A stretch of 64,000 nucleotides of DNA from JAANXG01 sp034520625 (lineage in GTDB: Bacteria > Pseudomonadota > Gammaproteobacteria > Arenicellales > JAANXG01), in NCBI GenBank assembly GCA_034520625.1, contig JAXHNI010000013.1, positions 170,933 to 234,932 of the forward strand, in the 5' to 3' direction. A program made the position numbers and the translations under genes. Below are positions 17,665 through 26,316 of the stretch, in pieces. Below the pieces are notes generated by a model. That model did no database searches. It was not told the DNA's origin and worked only from the letters and a program-made list of their open reading frames with translations. The number at the start of each line of letters is the position of its first letter. Position 1 is the stretch's first letter.

Positions 17665-18783
17665 CTAATCTCCGTCCATTGCATTGAAGCCCACGGTCAG
17701 GCTCAACGCGGGCGCGACCCGGGACTTGACGATCTGTTTGAGCGCAAGCACCCGGGTCAGCAGCTTCTCGACCTGCGCTCTCGAAGTCTTGTCGGACACC
17801 GCGCTGGTGAGCGGCGTGTCGATACTGCGGGCGGTTTCCAGGGTCAGACGGAACGCCTTGCGCATCAGCGGATCCAGTGCCTTGTCCCGCTCGTGGGCCA
17901 CGACCAGCTCGCTCAACCCCGGACCGCCGTCGCCCAGGTAGAGCGCCTCGAGCGCTTCCAGGTTCAGGACGATGTTGCGCATGGCCCGCTCGCTCCGGCG
18001 CGACTCCGCCAGGGCCGGGCGCGCGGTGTCGACACTATCCCCCAGGACGGGCTTCAACTTGACATCCGCAATGAGCTGCAAGCCGTCATGAAAACTTCTA
18101 AACAGTGCCAGGGTGGCGTCGGCGTGCGACGAATAATACGTATTGTCCGGGCCGGGCTGCAGAAACGACGCTTCGTGGTTGACGTCGCCGCCCCGCCAAT
18201 CCGAAACGACGGCGGCCGCCATGTCACGCATGTTGCGGGTGATCACGGCGAGCAGCGTGCAGCGCCGGGACGCGGAGTCGCCGCCACGCACGGAGTTTCG
18301 GCCATAGAGCATGTATTCGACCGCCGGCAGCCCCTGCACCGCGACACTGGCGTCGGCCAGCTCCGCGCCGCTCAACGCTTCCGGGCTCTCCAGTAGCTCG
18401 TCCACTGCTTTGCCCACCTTGCCGCGCGACTGGGGCCAGAAATAGAGGCGATAGGAGCGCATGAACAATTCCACCGGTCCAAAGCCCAAGTGCTGCACGC
18501 CCATCCAGGCATCCATGGTCGCATGATAGGATTCGCGCAGTACATCAATGTTGTCGGCAGGAGACCCGGCGCAGGCTTCAGCCACAGCGTCGGAAAGACC
18601 GCGCGTTTCACGGGCAAGCAACCGGTAACGGGGCATGACGTGGTTCAGCAGCAGGGCATCGTTGACCCGGGCGTATGCTTCGGACGGGATGGCATCGACA
18701 GCCCGGGCCGGACTGCCTAGCAGGAGGAGCAGACAGAAGACCGTTACGCCCCGCAACGTGCTATCGATGAATCGGCGAATCAT
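17665..18783 (-). CDS. imelysin-like protein (second copy, motif altered)
   Basis: The 372-residue protein has a signal peptide (FCLLLLLGSPARA) and the two-helix-bundle architecture of imelysins, with the typical AWMGVQHLGFGPVE near residue 88 and QGLPAVEYMLYGRN near 155. In the usual GxHxxE motif the His is replaced (GLPAVE), while the Glu is kept. Imelysins are periplasmic iron-uptake associated proteins without proven protease activity. The gene lies 18 bp after the di-heme oxidoreductase gene and 13 bp before DUF1513. The altered motif suggests a different ligand mode from the first copy at 20.5 kb. Confidence 0.85.
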   Translation of the reverse strand: MIRRFIDSTLRGVTVFCLLLLLGSPARAVDAIPSEAYARVNDALLLNHVMPRYRLLARETRGLSDAVAEACAGSPADNIDVLRESYHATMDAWMGVQHLGFGPVELFMRSYRLYFWPQSRGKVGKAVDELLESPEALSGAELADASVAVQGLPAVEYMLYGRNSVRGGDSASRRCTLLAVITRNMRDMAAAVVSDWRGGDVNHEASFLQPGPDNTYYSSHADATLALFRSFHDGLQLIADVKLKPVLGDSVDTARPALAESRRSERAMRNIVLNLEALEALYLGDGGPGLSELVVAHERDKALDPLMRKAFRLTLETARSIDTPLTSAVSDKTSRAQVEKLLTRVLALKQIVKSRVAPALSLTVGFNAMDGD

Positions 18784-18801
18784 TGCCTGTACCTTACCGA
18801 T

Positions 18802-20322
18802 TTACAAGGAATTCAGGAACGCCAGCAAGGCTTCGCGCTCGGCCCGGGACATGTCGACGACCCGCTGTTTCGCCGGCTCGGCTTCACCGCCGTGCCACAG
18901 GATCGCTTCCAACAACCCCCGGGCGCGGCCGTCGTGAAGATAATAAGTATGCCCGCTCACGGTCTCGGTCAGCCCGATGCCCCACAACGGCGGCGTGCGC
19001 CATTCGCGGCCGGTGGCGTTGCCTTCAGGGCGATGATCGGCCAGCCCTTCGCCCATATCGTGCAACAGCAGGTCCGTATACGGCCAGATGAGCTGGAAGG
19101 ACTGCTCCGGGTGCTGCGCGTCGCGGCGGGTCACGTACTTGGGAACGTGGCAGGACGTACAGCCGCTTTCGTAGAACAATCGCTTGCCCTCCAACGCCTG
19201 CGGATCGTCCACGTCGCGGCGCGCGGGCACGCCCAGGTTGCGACTGTAGAACACCAGCACGTCGAACATCTCGGACGTGGCCTCTGTCGCCTGGTGGTCA
19301 TTGCCATGCGGCGCCTCAATGCACCGTTGCTGGGCCGGCGTACAGTCTCCGACATGGTCTGGAAACAGGGGCGAGGAGATACCGATATCCCCCCGGAACG
19401 CGCCGGCCGCCTGCTGCGACACCGTCGGCTCGCCGGCCTTCCAGCCGAACCGTCCCAGGACGACCTCGTTCCGCTCGTCGCTCCACACCCGGTTGGGCTT
19501 ACCGAAGATACCGTCCCCGTCGCTGTCTTCCGGGTCGGCATGCGACAGGATGTCCGATTCGCTGATTGCCTCCAGCAGGCCCATCCCGATCATGGGCGGC
19601 GCGACGCGCGCGGAGATCATCAGCTCGGGGTGGGGCGGCCCGTATGCGGGGCTGCGCAGCTCGTACGCGGGCTCGCGCAGGGTCACGACCGTGCCGTCCG
19701 CCAGAGTGACGTCGCGTTCGCTGTAACTGATGCCCATCTCGCCCTCGGCGTCGATACCCTGGATGGAGAAGTTCTGAAGCTGACCACCATAGGTCGGGTC
19801 CGGGATCGTCTTGCGCCGGTTGGTATCCAAAGCCTCCTGCTGGCTTTCGTTCTGCGGCGGGATGCTGAGGCGCAGGAACATCGACACGGCCGGCTCTCCC
19901 GGCGCCGGCGGTCGACCGCGGCCGTCCTTCAGGTGACAACGCTGGCAGGCGCGGGCGTTGAAAAGGGGTCCGAGACCGTCGGAGGATTTCGTGGAGCTCG
20001 GAGCGGAAACCCAGATCTTTTTGAAGATGCCGTTGCCAACCTTGAAATCCAACTCGCGCTCGAAAGCCATGTTGGCGGATGGGTGGGAGAAGCTGTCGCG
20101 GTTGATCTGCTTGAAAACCGTGGCCGCCCCCGCCGGGCGGCTTTCGTATTTTTCGGGGCTGGAGAAATCTGCAGTCGGCCGGGTGACCGCGGCGATACGC
20201 GCCGACTCGGACTCATTGGCCGAGTCGGCCGCGCGCACACCCCAAGCAAGGATGCCGCTCCCCAGAGCGGCACCGATAAATACTGCGGTAATGTTCAGTG
20301 TGATTCCGCGCAACACCGGCAC
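18802..20322 (-). CDS. di-heme oxidoreductase family protein (c-type cytochrome)
   Basis: The 506-residue exported protein has an N-terminal hydrophobic anchor or signal (about 9-30) and two c-heme sites, CQRCH at 126-130 and CTSCH at 388-392, each in family context (LGPLFNARACQRCHLKDGRG and YESGCTSCHVPKYV). The C-terminal part with WRTPPLWGIGLTETVSGH and LHDGRARGLLEAILWHGGEA is typical of this family, sometimes called thiol oxidoreductase. Electron partners are unknown. In this family the gene often sits between two imelysin genes, as it does here, pointing to a role in periplasmic iron handling. The gap to the first imelysin is 138 bp. Confidence 0.9.
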   Translation of the reverse strand: MPVLRGITLNITAVFIGAALGSGILAWGVRAADSANESESARIAAVTRPTADFSSPEKYESRPAGAATVFKQINRDSFSHPSANMAFERELDFKVGNGIFKKIWVSAPSSTKSSDGLGPLFNARACQRCHLKDGRGRPPAPGEPAVSMFLRLSIPPQNESQQEALDTNRRKTIPDPTYGGQLQNFSIQGIDAEGEMGISYSERDVTLADGTVVTLREPAYELRSPAYGPPHPELMISARVAPPMIGMGLLEAISESDILSHADPEDSDGDGIFGKPNRVWSDERNEVVLGRFGWKAGEPTVSQQAAGAFRGDIGISSPLFPDHVGDCTPAQQRCIEAPHGNDHQATEATSEMFDVLVFYSRNLGVPARRDVDDPQALEGKRLFYESGCTSCHVPKYVTRRDAQHPEQSFQLIWPYTDLLLHDMGEGLADHRPEGNATGREWRTPPLWGIGLTETVSGHTYYLHDGRARGLLEAILWHGGEAEPAKQRVVDMSRAEREALLAFLNSL

Positions 20323-20460
20323 CTTGGGAATCGAAGTATATAGGAGCGAATTGTGGTCGCTACGCCTTTGCCGGACAGATTGCGAATCAATTCACTGCCA
20401 CGGCCGTGGTTCGAGTGAAGGGGCGGCGTGAACAGCACACCGCCCCGTACACCGGTAGCT

Positions 20461-21765
20461 TTACTCGAAGACCGCCTCGGGGTCGTCCAGGCTGTCGGAC
20501 CCTTCGAATGCGATGGGCTCCAGATCCAGGCTGGCCACCACCTTCTCGATGGTCTGAGTCTGGCTGGTCAAAGCATCGATTGCACCCTGGACCACCGCAT
20601 TGCCCTCCGGATTGTCGGGACCGATCATCTGATCGTAGGCCTCGGTGTTTTCGGCGCGCTCCTTGAGCTTACCCATTGCGGCTTCGGTCGCATCCAGCTT
20701 GGCGAACATTTCGCGATTCAACGCCGGGTCGCTGGCCGCCACCAAGTGCGACAAACCGGGTCCGACAACGCGGCGGCCGTCAACACGGGTGTAGGAGCCC
20801 GAATAGACGTTGATCATGCCCACAACGTCGTAATAGTGGGAGTTGTGCGTATCGTCGGAGAAGCAATCGTGCTCCTCCTCCGGGTCGTGCAGCATGAGAC
20901 CGAGCTGCATCCGCTCGCCGGCCAGCTCGCCGTAGCTCAAAGAGCCCAGCCCGGTCAGGATCGCGGCGATGCCTTTCTGCGTATCGGCTAACAGGGATTG
21001 GCGCGCCTCGCCTTCCGCGGTCCATTGGTCGGTCATCCACTCCAGATCGTCGATCAACAGGTCGGTCGCGGTGGACAGGTATTCGGCCCGCCGATCGCAG
21101 TGACCGTTGGTGCATTCGCTCGTACTGTAATCCGTCCAGGGGCGGTCACCGTTACCGGCGCCGGTGCCGTTCAGGTCCTGGCCCCAGAGCAGAAACTCCA
21201 CGGCGTGGTAGCCGGTGGCCACGTTGGCTTCGACACCGCCGAGTTCGTGCAGCTTGCCGGCGAGCAGGTCCTTGGTGAGGGTGGATACATCAATGGTCTC
21301 ACCGCTCAGGTTGAGTGATTCGCTGGCGATGATATTGGCGGAATACACCGGGTTTTCCGCCGACTCGGCGCCGTAGCCGCTGTCGACATAGTCGATCAGG
21401 CCCTCATCGAGCGGCCAGGCGTTCACCTTGCCTTCCCAGTCGTCGACGATGGCATTGCCGAAACGGTAAGCCTCGGTCTGCATATACGGCGTGCGGGCCG
21501 CCAGCCACGCCTCGCGTGCGTTCGTCATCGTCGCCTCGGATGGCTCGGCGATTAGCGCCTCGACCGCATCCTGCAAGACACGGGCCTGCTTCAGCGAGTC
21601 CTCGTAGGCGGCATGCGCGATGTCGGCATACTGGTCGATTACCGCGGCGCGAAGCTCGGCGTCGTCGGCCGCGGCCGCGCCGGGCAAGCCGCCGATGAAT
21701 AACGCCGAGACGCCGCCTAAAAAGACGCGCCCGGTGCGTTGCTTCAGTAACTTGGTGTTAATCAT
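20461..21765 (-). CDS. imelysin family protein (iron-regulated, IrpA-like)
   Basis: The 434-residue protein has a signal peptide (GGVSALFIGGLPGAAAA) and an imelysin fold with two similar halves. The GxHxxE motif is intact in VATGYHAVEFLLWGQDLNG, and the segments AREAWLAARTPYMQTEAYRF and PLDEGLIDYVD are typical of the IrpA branch. Such proteins are made under iron limitation and sit in the periplasm or outer membrane. It follows the LbtU-like porin gene by 98 bp and precedes the di-heme oxidoreductase gene, so it belongs to an iron cluster. Confidence 0.92.
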   Translation of the reverse strand: MINTKLLKQRTGRVFLGGVSALFIGGLPGAAAADDAELRAAVIDQYADIAHAAYEDSLKQARVLQDAVEALIAEPSEATMTNAREAWLAARTPYMQTEAYRFGNAIVDDWEGKVNAWPLDEGLIDYVDSGYGAESAENPVYSANIIASESLNLSGETIDVSTLTKDLLAGKLHELGGVEANVATGYHAVEFLLWGQDLNGTGAGNGDRPWTDYSTSECTNGHCDRRAEYLSTATDLLIDDLEWMTDQWTAEGEARQSLLADTQKGIAAILTGLGSLSYGELAGERMQLGLMLHDPEEEHDCFSDDTHNSHYYDVVGMINVYSGSYTRVDGRRVVGPGLSHLVAASDPALNREMFAKLDATEAAMGKLKERAENTEAYDQMIGPDNPEGNAVVQGAIDALTSQTQTIEKVVASLDLEPIAFEGSDSLDDPEAVFE

Positions 21766-21863
21766 TGGAGCGTTCCTCCCACTCTAGTTTAAAAGTCTCA
21801 AGAATTGATTCACCGGGTTCTAGTGTCCTGTCCCATGAAAAACTCATTGATTTCGCTTCGGAA

Positions 21864-22883
21864 TCAGAACTCTACGGCAAGCTGGCCGAGCACGGTCCGG
21901 GAATCGTCGCCGGTGCCGCCATCGGTGAGGTCATAGTCCTCCTTGCTGTTTACCTCGAGCGCGATACCAAGCTGGTCGGTGATCTGGTAGCTGATCGCAG
22001 CCGCGATCATGGTTTCCGGCAGGCCCGCGAGCTGCGCCTCGTCCGTCATTCGATAGGCGCCCGCTATGGCCCAGCCGCCGCCGATCTCGAAACCGACCTC
22101 CAGGTTGGTGGCGGTGGGCTGGCTGTCCGCCGCCACGGCACCACCAAGATCACCGGCGACGAAATCGTCCAGGGCTCGAACATGTTCGGCGATGAACGTC
22201 ACGGCACCGAATGTGCCCATGGCGTGGAGACCCAGTCCCGGTACATCGTCGTTCAGCACACCGGCGCCACCACCGCCGTCCACTTCCTGGAGCAGGTCGC
22301 TGTCACCCAGGTTGGAGATCAGGCTGCCGCCGACGATCCAGGATTCCTGTTCGAAATCCATGCCGATTCCGATGCCCTCACGGGCATCGCCGGAGGCGTC
22401 GGTACTGTCGCCGCTGTAACCGTAGACGGCACCAGCCCAGTTGCCGCCGCCGAAGTCGAGCTGGAGCACGGTTTCGTTGGTTTCCCCGAGCTCCAGGGTC
22501 AGTGGGTCGGTGACCACCAGGGTTTCGAACCGCCCGAAAGGTACGTATTCCTTCCCCGCGGTGAGACCCAGCGAGTCAGTGAAGGCAAAGCTCACGGTAC
22601 CTTCGTCCAGAACCGGCTCATCACCTTCGCCTTCCTCGTATAGAAACAGGACATGTCCGGAAAGGCGGTCCGTGGGCTGGGCTTCCAGGCCGACCTCGAC
22701 GGTGGCGAGCTCGATATCTTGGCCATCGACGCCGGAAAAGTCCCCTTCGGCATCATCGGTATCGAAAGCTTCGACCTCGATAAGCGTATTAATCTGGAAT
22801 CTATCAGATATATCGTAACCCCACGCTGCACCGGACGACAGCAAAGCTGCGGCTGCAAGTAACGTCGTGGTTTGCTTTCTCAT
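21864..22883 (-). CDS. LbtU-like siderophore porin (outer-membrane beta barrel)
   Basis: The 339-residue product has a clear signal peptide (KQTTTLLAAAALLSSGAAWG) and then alternating beta strands ending in an aromatic residue (LGQLAVEF), as expected of an outer-membrane barrel. Strands such as GLTAGKEYVPFGRFETLVVT and the acidic loops match the LbtU family, first described as a TonB-independent legiobactin receptor in Legionella. I start at the ATG at 22881-22883 because GGGGAG lies 8 bases upstream; an in-frame ATG 14 codons earlier has no such site and would spoil the signal peptide. A Fur-like site lies about 95 bp upstream. It leads the imelysin cluster. Confidence 0.83.
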   Translation of the reverse strand: MRKQTTTLLAAAALLSSGAAWGYDISDRFQINTLIEVEAFDTDDAEGDFSGVDGQDIELATVEVGLEAQPTDRLSGHVLFLYEEGEGDEPVLDEGTVSFAFTDSLGLTAGKEYVPFGRFETLVVTDPLTLELGETNETVLQLDFGGGNWAGAVYGYSGDSTDASGDAREGIGIGMDFEQESWIVGGSLISNLGDSDLLQEVDGGGGAGVLNDDVPGLGLHAMGTFGAVTFIAEHVRALDDFVAGDLGGAVAADSQPTATNLEVGFEIGGGWAIAGAYRMTDEAQLAGLPETMIAAAISYQITDQLGIALEVNSKEDYDLTDGGTGDDSRTVLGQLAVEF

Positions 22884-22974
22884 ATATTTGCTCCCCTTGT
22901 TTTTGGTAAACGGTCGCTTTGTCATGTTGTACCGAGGCGAAAACTACCAGAAAATTATCACAAACGCAAACCGT

Positions 22975-22993
22975 TCGCATTCTCATTACTATT
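22975..22993 (-). promoter_or_regulatory. possible Fur box upstream of the LbtU-like gene
   Basis: On the minus strand the site reads AATAGTAATGAGAATGCGA, which contains two good NATA/TAT-type hexamers of a Fur box (AGTAAT, GAGAAT). It lies about 95 bp upstream of the LbtU start in an AT-rich pocket. Iron control is expected for this cluster, but the match to the 19-bp consensus is partial. Confidence 0.35.
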
Positions 22994-23059
22994 TCGCTCT
23001 CCGGAGCAGCCCTATCGTTGCCTGTTAGGCGGTGCAGTAAGTCGAGCCCTTCCCGAGTT

Positions 23060-23201
23060 CCGGGGACAGTATATGGAACTGTCTTAGTCAAGCCTCCCCA
23101 GCGTCTTTGACATGTGGACGGGTTCACGCTTGCACATAGCCGGGAACTGTCACCGGAATCGCGGCCATGGAATCGACCTGAATTACGTATACTGTTCCCG
23201 G
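23060..23201. repeat. REP-like inverted pair A
   Basis: The arm CCGGGGACAGTATATG (23060-23075) is mirrored by GTATACTGTTCCCGG (23187-23201) with about two mismatches and a spacer of roughly 111 bp. GGGACAGTATA-type tails are common in REP sequences mobilised by REP-associated tyrosine transposases. No such transposase gene is in the window. Confidence 0.4.
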
Positions 23202-23299
23202 AACTCTGCATATAGGTGGTGGTCGTCAGGGTCGCCCGCCGGGCAACGGCGGGATAGATCCGGGAGGTTCTGGTCCGTTTCCAGTTTGAATATCCGGAA

Positions 23300-23414
23300 A
23301 AAGGGGACGGAGGAGATTCCTGTGCCATAGCGCCCCTCGTTCCTAACCTTCTCCTGGAGACAGAATTTGGAAGAGGGACTGTGTTGCTGAATTATTAATC
23401 CCTCCGTCCCCTTT
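23300..23414. repeat. REP-like inverted pair B
   Basis: The perfect 14-bp arms AAAGGGGACGGAGG (23300-23313) and CCTCCGTCCCCTTT (23401-23414) face each other across 87 bp. With pair A just upstream this gives two inverted pairs in one 708-bp intergenic gap between the LbtU-like gene and the DUF2141 gene. This looks like a small non-autonomous REP element rather than a terminator, because the loop is long and there is no T-run. Confidence 0.45.
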
Positions 23415-23591
23415 ACTACGAAACCGACTCCTCCGCTGCCGCCAGGCGAGAGGGGGTTCACATCGACCATCCATCGCGCCGTCGTGCAACTCACGACACA
23501 ATCACACCATCCCGTCGCAAATATGCCGCGAGACGCGCCGGTGCGCCCTAGCCTGTCCCCATCAATCAAGACCACAAAGGAGACAGCCACC

Positions 23592-24002
23592 ATGCGTACA
23601 ACCACCTTAATCCTGCTCGTCGGCCTGGCCGCGGGCAGCGCCCAGGCCGCCGGCATAGAGCTTGCCATCCAGACCCCCAGGCCCGGCACCGGCGAGTACT
23701 ACATCGCCGTTCACGACCGAGCCGATACTTTCCCCGGCGCCGAGCAGGCCCACGCTGCCCGTGCCCGCGTCATCGGGGCGAGCCAGACCGTCGCCGTCGA
23801 GGTGCCCGACGGGCGCTACGCCATCGCCGTCTACCAGGATCTCAACGGCAACGGCCGGCTGGACAGCAACCTGGTGGGCATCCCCACCGAGCCGGTGGGC
23901 TTCAGCCGCAACGCTCGCGGCTCCATGGGGCCGCCGAAATTCGACGACGCCGCCGTCGACGTGAACGGCGAGCACCGGCTCGACATCCAGCTCACAGACT
24001 AA
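23592..24002 (+). CDS. DUF2141 family secreted protein
   Basis: The 136-residue protein has a signal peptide (TTLILLVGLAAGSAQAAG) and the DUF2141 beta-sandwich motif VPDGRYAIAVYQDLNGNGRL followed by PTEPVGFSRNARGSMGPPKF. The ATG at 23592 has AAGGAG nine bases upstream; earlier in-frame starts lack one. The function of DUF2141 is unknown, but members commonly sit beside carotenoid oxygenases, as here (10-bp gap). It opens a six-gene operon that ends with a LytS/LytR pair. Confidence 0.85.
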   Translation: MRTTTLILLVGLAAGSAQAAGIELAIQTPRPGTGEYYIAVHDRADTFPGAEQAHAARARVIGASQTVAVEVPDGRYAIAVYQDLNGNGRLDSNLVGIPTEPVGFSRNARGSMGPPKFDDAAVDVNGEHRLDIQLTD

Positions 24003-24012
24003 GGAGACCGCC

Positions 24013-25533
24013 ATGCATCGCCGTGAATTTCTACGTTATTCCGCACTCGGCGGCGTCGGTATCGCCGCCTCCGGACCGGCCGGTCCGCTGCTGGCCGGCG
24101 ACGACTGGCTGGCCGCTTACCGCGAGGGCCGTCGCGAGAACGCCTGGGCCATCGGCCTGCGCAGCATCGACGCCGAGCGCCTGGAGGCGCCCCTGGAGGT
24201 GCTCCACGGCCAACTGCCGCAAGGGCTGCGCGGCAGCTTCTACCGCAACGGCCCGGCCCTGCACGAGCTCGGCGGCCGGCGCTACCACCACTGGTTCGAC
24301 GCCGACGGCATGGTCCACGCCTTCCGCTTCACCGACGCGGGTCTGACCCACCGCGGCCGCTACGTGCAGACCCACAAGCACCGGGCCGAGCGCGAAGCCG
24401 GACGGTTCCTGCGGCCGGCCTTCGGCACGCGGTTCGCCGATATGACCTCGCTGGACAACCCCGATGCGGCCAACGCCGCCAACACCAGCGTGCTGCCTCA
24501 CAACGGGCGGCTGCTGGCCCTGTGGGAGGGCGGCAGCGCCTACGGCATGAACCCGGAGGATCTTGGCACCGACGCCCCCGTGGTCTGGTCCGACGCCACC
24601 GCCGGCCTGCCGTTCTCCGCCCACCCCAGCATCGAGCCCGACGGCACACTATGGAACTTCGGCCTCAGCGTCAGCGTCAGCTCCGGCCAGCTTATCCTCT
24701 ACGAGATAGCTCCCGACGGCTCGCTGCGTCGGGCCCAGGCGGTGGCGCTCGAAGAGACGCCCATGGTCCACGACTTCGCGGTGACCCAGCGCTATCTGGT
24801 GTTCCTGATGCCGCCGTTCCACCTGCAGCGGGAGCGCTTCGCGGACCAGGCTATGAGCTTCCTCGACAGCCACCGCTGGGAGCCGCACAAACCCATGCGG
24901 GCGCTGGTGGTGGACAAGGCCGACTGGTCCCGGCGACGCTGGTTCGAGCTGCCCGCCGGGTTCGTATTCCACCTGGGCGGCGGCTGGGACGAGGGCCAAG
25001 TCATCCACCTGGACTACGAGCGCTACCCGGACCCGGGCATCGTCGCCGACTTCGCCCGCGGGATCATGCGCGGTCGCGCCGACACCGAGCCGTCCGCAGA
25101 TGTCACCGGAGTACGGCTGGACATGGCCCGCGGCACGGCGCGCCAGGAGACGCTGGCCGAGCACAGCGAGTTCCCGCGGCTGCACCCGGCCCGGGTCGGC
25201 CGGCGCTATCGCTACCGCTACTCGCTGAGCGTCGACGGCGAGGCGACGCATCCGTTCCAGAACGCTGTGCGCCGACTGGACATGGACGCCGGGGCCGAGC
25301 ATCGCTACCGCTTCGCGCCCACGGATATCGCCGAGGAGCACGTGGTGGTACGCAAGCCCGGCCTCGACGACGAAACCGCGGCCTGGCTGGTGGGCACGGT
25401 GCTGGACACTCGCGCCCAACGGACCCGGCTGACGGTATTCGATGCCGCCACGCTCGCCGACGGGCCGGTGTTCGAGGCGGCGCTGCCCTACGCCCTGCCG
25501 CTGGGCTTCCACGGCAACTTTGCGCCCGCCTGA
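24013..25533 (+). CDS. Tat-exported carotenoid oxygenase family protein
   Basis: The 506-residue protein begins with a twin-arginine signal (HRREFLRYSALGGVGIAASG), followed by the seven-bladed propeller fold of carotenoid cleavage dioxygenases. All four iron-binding His are in place: H204 (AHPSIEPDGTLWNFG), H253 (MVHDFAVT), H320 (VFHLGGGWDEG) and H500 in the terminal GFHGNFAPA. The enzyme should cleave a double bond of a carotenoid or a stilbene-like substrate with O2; the product cannot be told from sequence. Export to the periplasm is notable, since most bacterial members are cytoplasmic. It is between a DUF2141 gene and two small membrane protein genes and is co-transcribed with a LytTR regulator. 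Confidence 0.93.
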   Translation: MHRREFLRYSALGGVGIAASGPAGPLLAGDDWLAAYREGRRENAWAIGLRSIDAERLEAPLEVLHGQLPQGLRGSFYRNGPALHELGGRRYHHWFDADGMVHAFRFTDAGLTHRGRYVQTHKHRAEREAGRFLRPAFGTRFADMTSLDNPDAANAANTSVLPHNGRLLALWEGGSAYGMNPEDLGTDAPVVWSDATAGLPFSAHPSIEPDGTLWNFGLSVSVSSGQLILYEIAPDGSLRRAQAVALEETPMVHDFAVTQRYLVFLMPPFHLQRERFADQAMSFLDSHRWEPHKPMRALVVDKADWSRRRWFELPAGFVFHLGGGWDEGQVIHLDYERYPDPGIVADFARGIMRGRADTEPSADVTGVRLDMARGTARQETLAEHSEFPRLHPARVGRRYRYRYSLSVDGEATHPFQNAVRRLDMDAGAEHRYRFAPTDIAEEHVVVRKPGLDDETAAWLVGTVLDTRAQRTRLTVFDAATLADGPVFEAALPYALPLGFHGNFAPA

Positions 25534-25557
25534 ACCACAACGATGGAGGATACGACC

Positions 25558-26028
25558 ATGAATACCCATGCCCTGTTCAAGACCGTCCACCTGCTGGGCG
25601 TGGTTATCTTCCTGGGCAACCTCATCGTCACCGCCTGGTGGAAGGGCATGGCCGACCGCGCCGGCGACCCCCGGGTGGTGGCCTTCGCTCAGCGCCAGGT
25701 GACGCTGACCGACTGCCTCTTCACCCTCGGCGGCATCCTGGTGATACTCGCCGGCGGCTACGGCATGGCGTACGCGGGCGGCGCCGGCCTGAACACGGGG
25801 TTCGTGGTTCTGGGCCAGGGCCTGTTCTATGCCGCCGGCGCCATCTGGGTGGGGGCGCTCATCCCCATTCAGTGGTGCCAGGCGCGCATGGCCCGCGCCT
25901 TCGCCGACGGCGGCGAGATCCCGCCCCGCTATTGGCGTCTGAGCCGGATCTGGATGGCGACCGGCATCACCGCCATCGTGCTGCCGGTACTCTCGCTGGT
26001 GGTGATGGTGAGTAAGATTAGCATCTAG
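25558..26028 (+). CDS. DUF2269-like integral membrane protein
   Basis: The 156-residue protein has four hydrophobic helices starting with ALFKTVHLLGVVIFLGNLIV, and family-like motifs (H in the first helix, GGYGMAYAGG, PIQWCQARMAR). DUF2269 proteins are small inner-membrane proteins of unknown role with conserved His that might bind heme or metal. I use the ATG at 25558 because GGAGG stands 8 bases upstream; an ATG five codons earlier precedes the binding site. It lies 24 bp after the carotenoid oxygenase gene. Confidence 0.8.
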   Translation: MNTHALFKTVHLLGVVIFLGNLIVTAWWKGMADRAGDPRVVAFAQRQVTLTDCLFTLGGILVILAGGYGMAYAGGAGLNTGFVVLGQGLFYAAGAIWVGALIPIQWCQARMARAFADGGEIPPRYWRLSRIWMATGITAIVLPVLSLVVMVSKISI

Positions 26029-26040
26029 GAGACAATCAAC

Positions 26041-26316
26041 ATGAACGATCAAACCCGCGAACGCGCCCGCCGCCAGGTCCGCCGGTTGCGCGGCCTTTAC
26101 AGCCACGCCCTGGTCTACGCGGTGGTGAACCTGGGCCTGGCCGCCCTCAACCTGGTCACCGCACCCGGCGACATCTGGTTCATTTACCCCCTACTCGGCT
26201 GGGGCATCGGCCTGGTCAGCCACGCCGCCTCGGTCTACGCTTGGCCCCGGCTGTTCGGCCGCGATTGGGAGCAGCGCAAGATCCACGAGTTTATGCAACG
26301 CGAGGAGGACGGGTGA
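26041..26316 (+). CDS. 2TM domain protein
   Basis: The 91-residue protein has a basic N-terminus, two transmembrane helices (LYSHALVYAVVNLGLAALNL and PLLGWGIGLVSHAASVY) and a charged tail with WEQRKIHEFM, which match the 2TM domain family. Such domains often accompany LytS-type sensor kinases, alone or fused. Here it is encoded just upstream and its stop overlaps the kinase GTG start, so it is probably part of the sensor. Confidence 0.82.
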   Translation: MNDQTRERARRQVRRLRGLYSHALVYAVVNLGLAALNLVTAPGDIWFIYPLLGWGIGLVSHAASVYAWPRLFGRDWEQRKIHEFMQREEDG

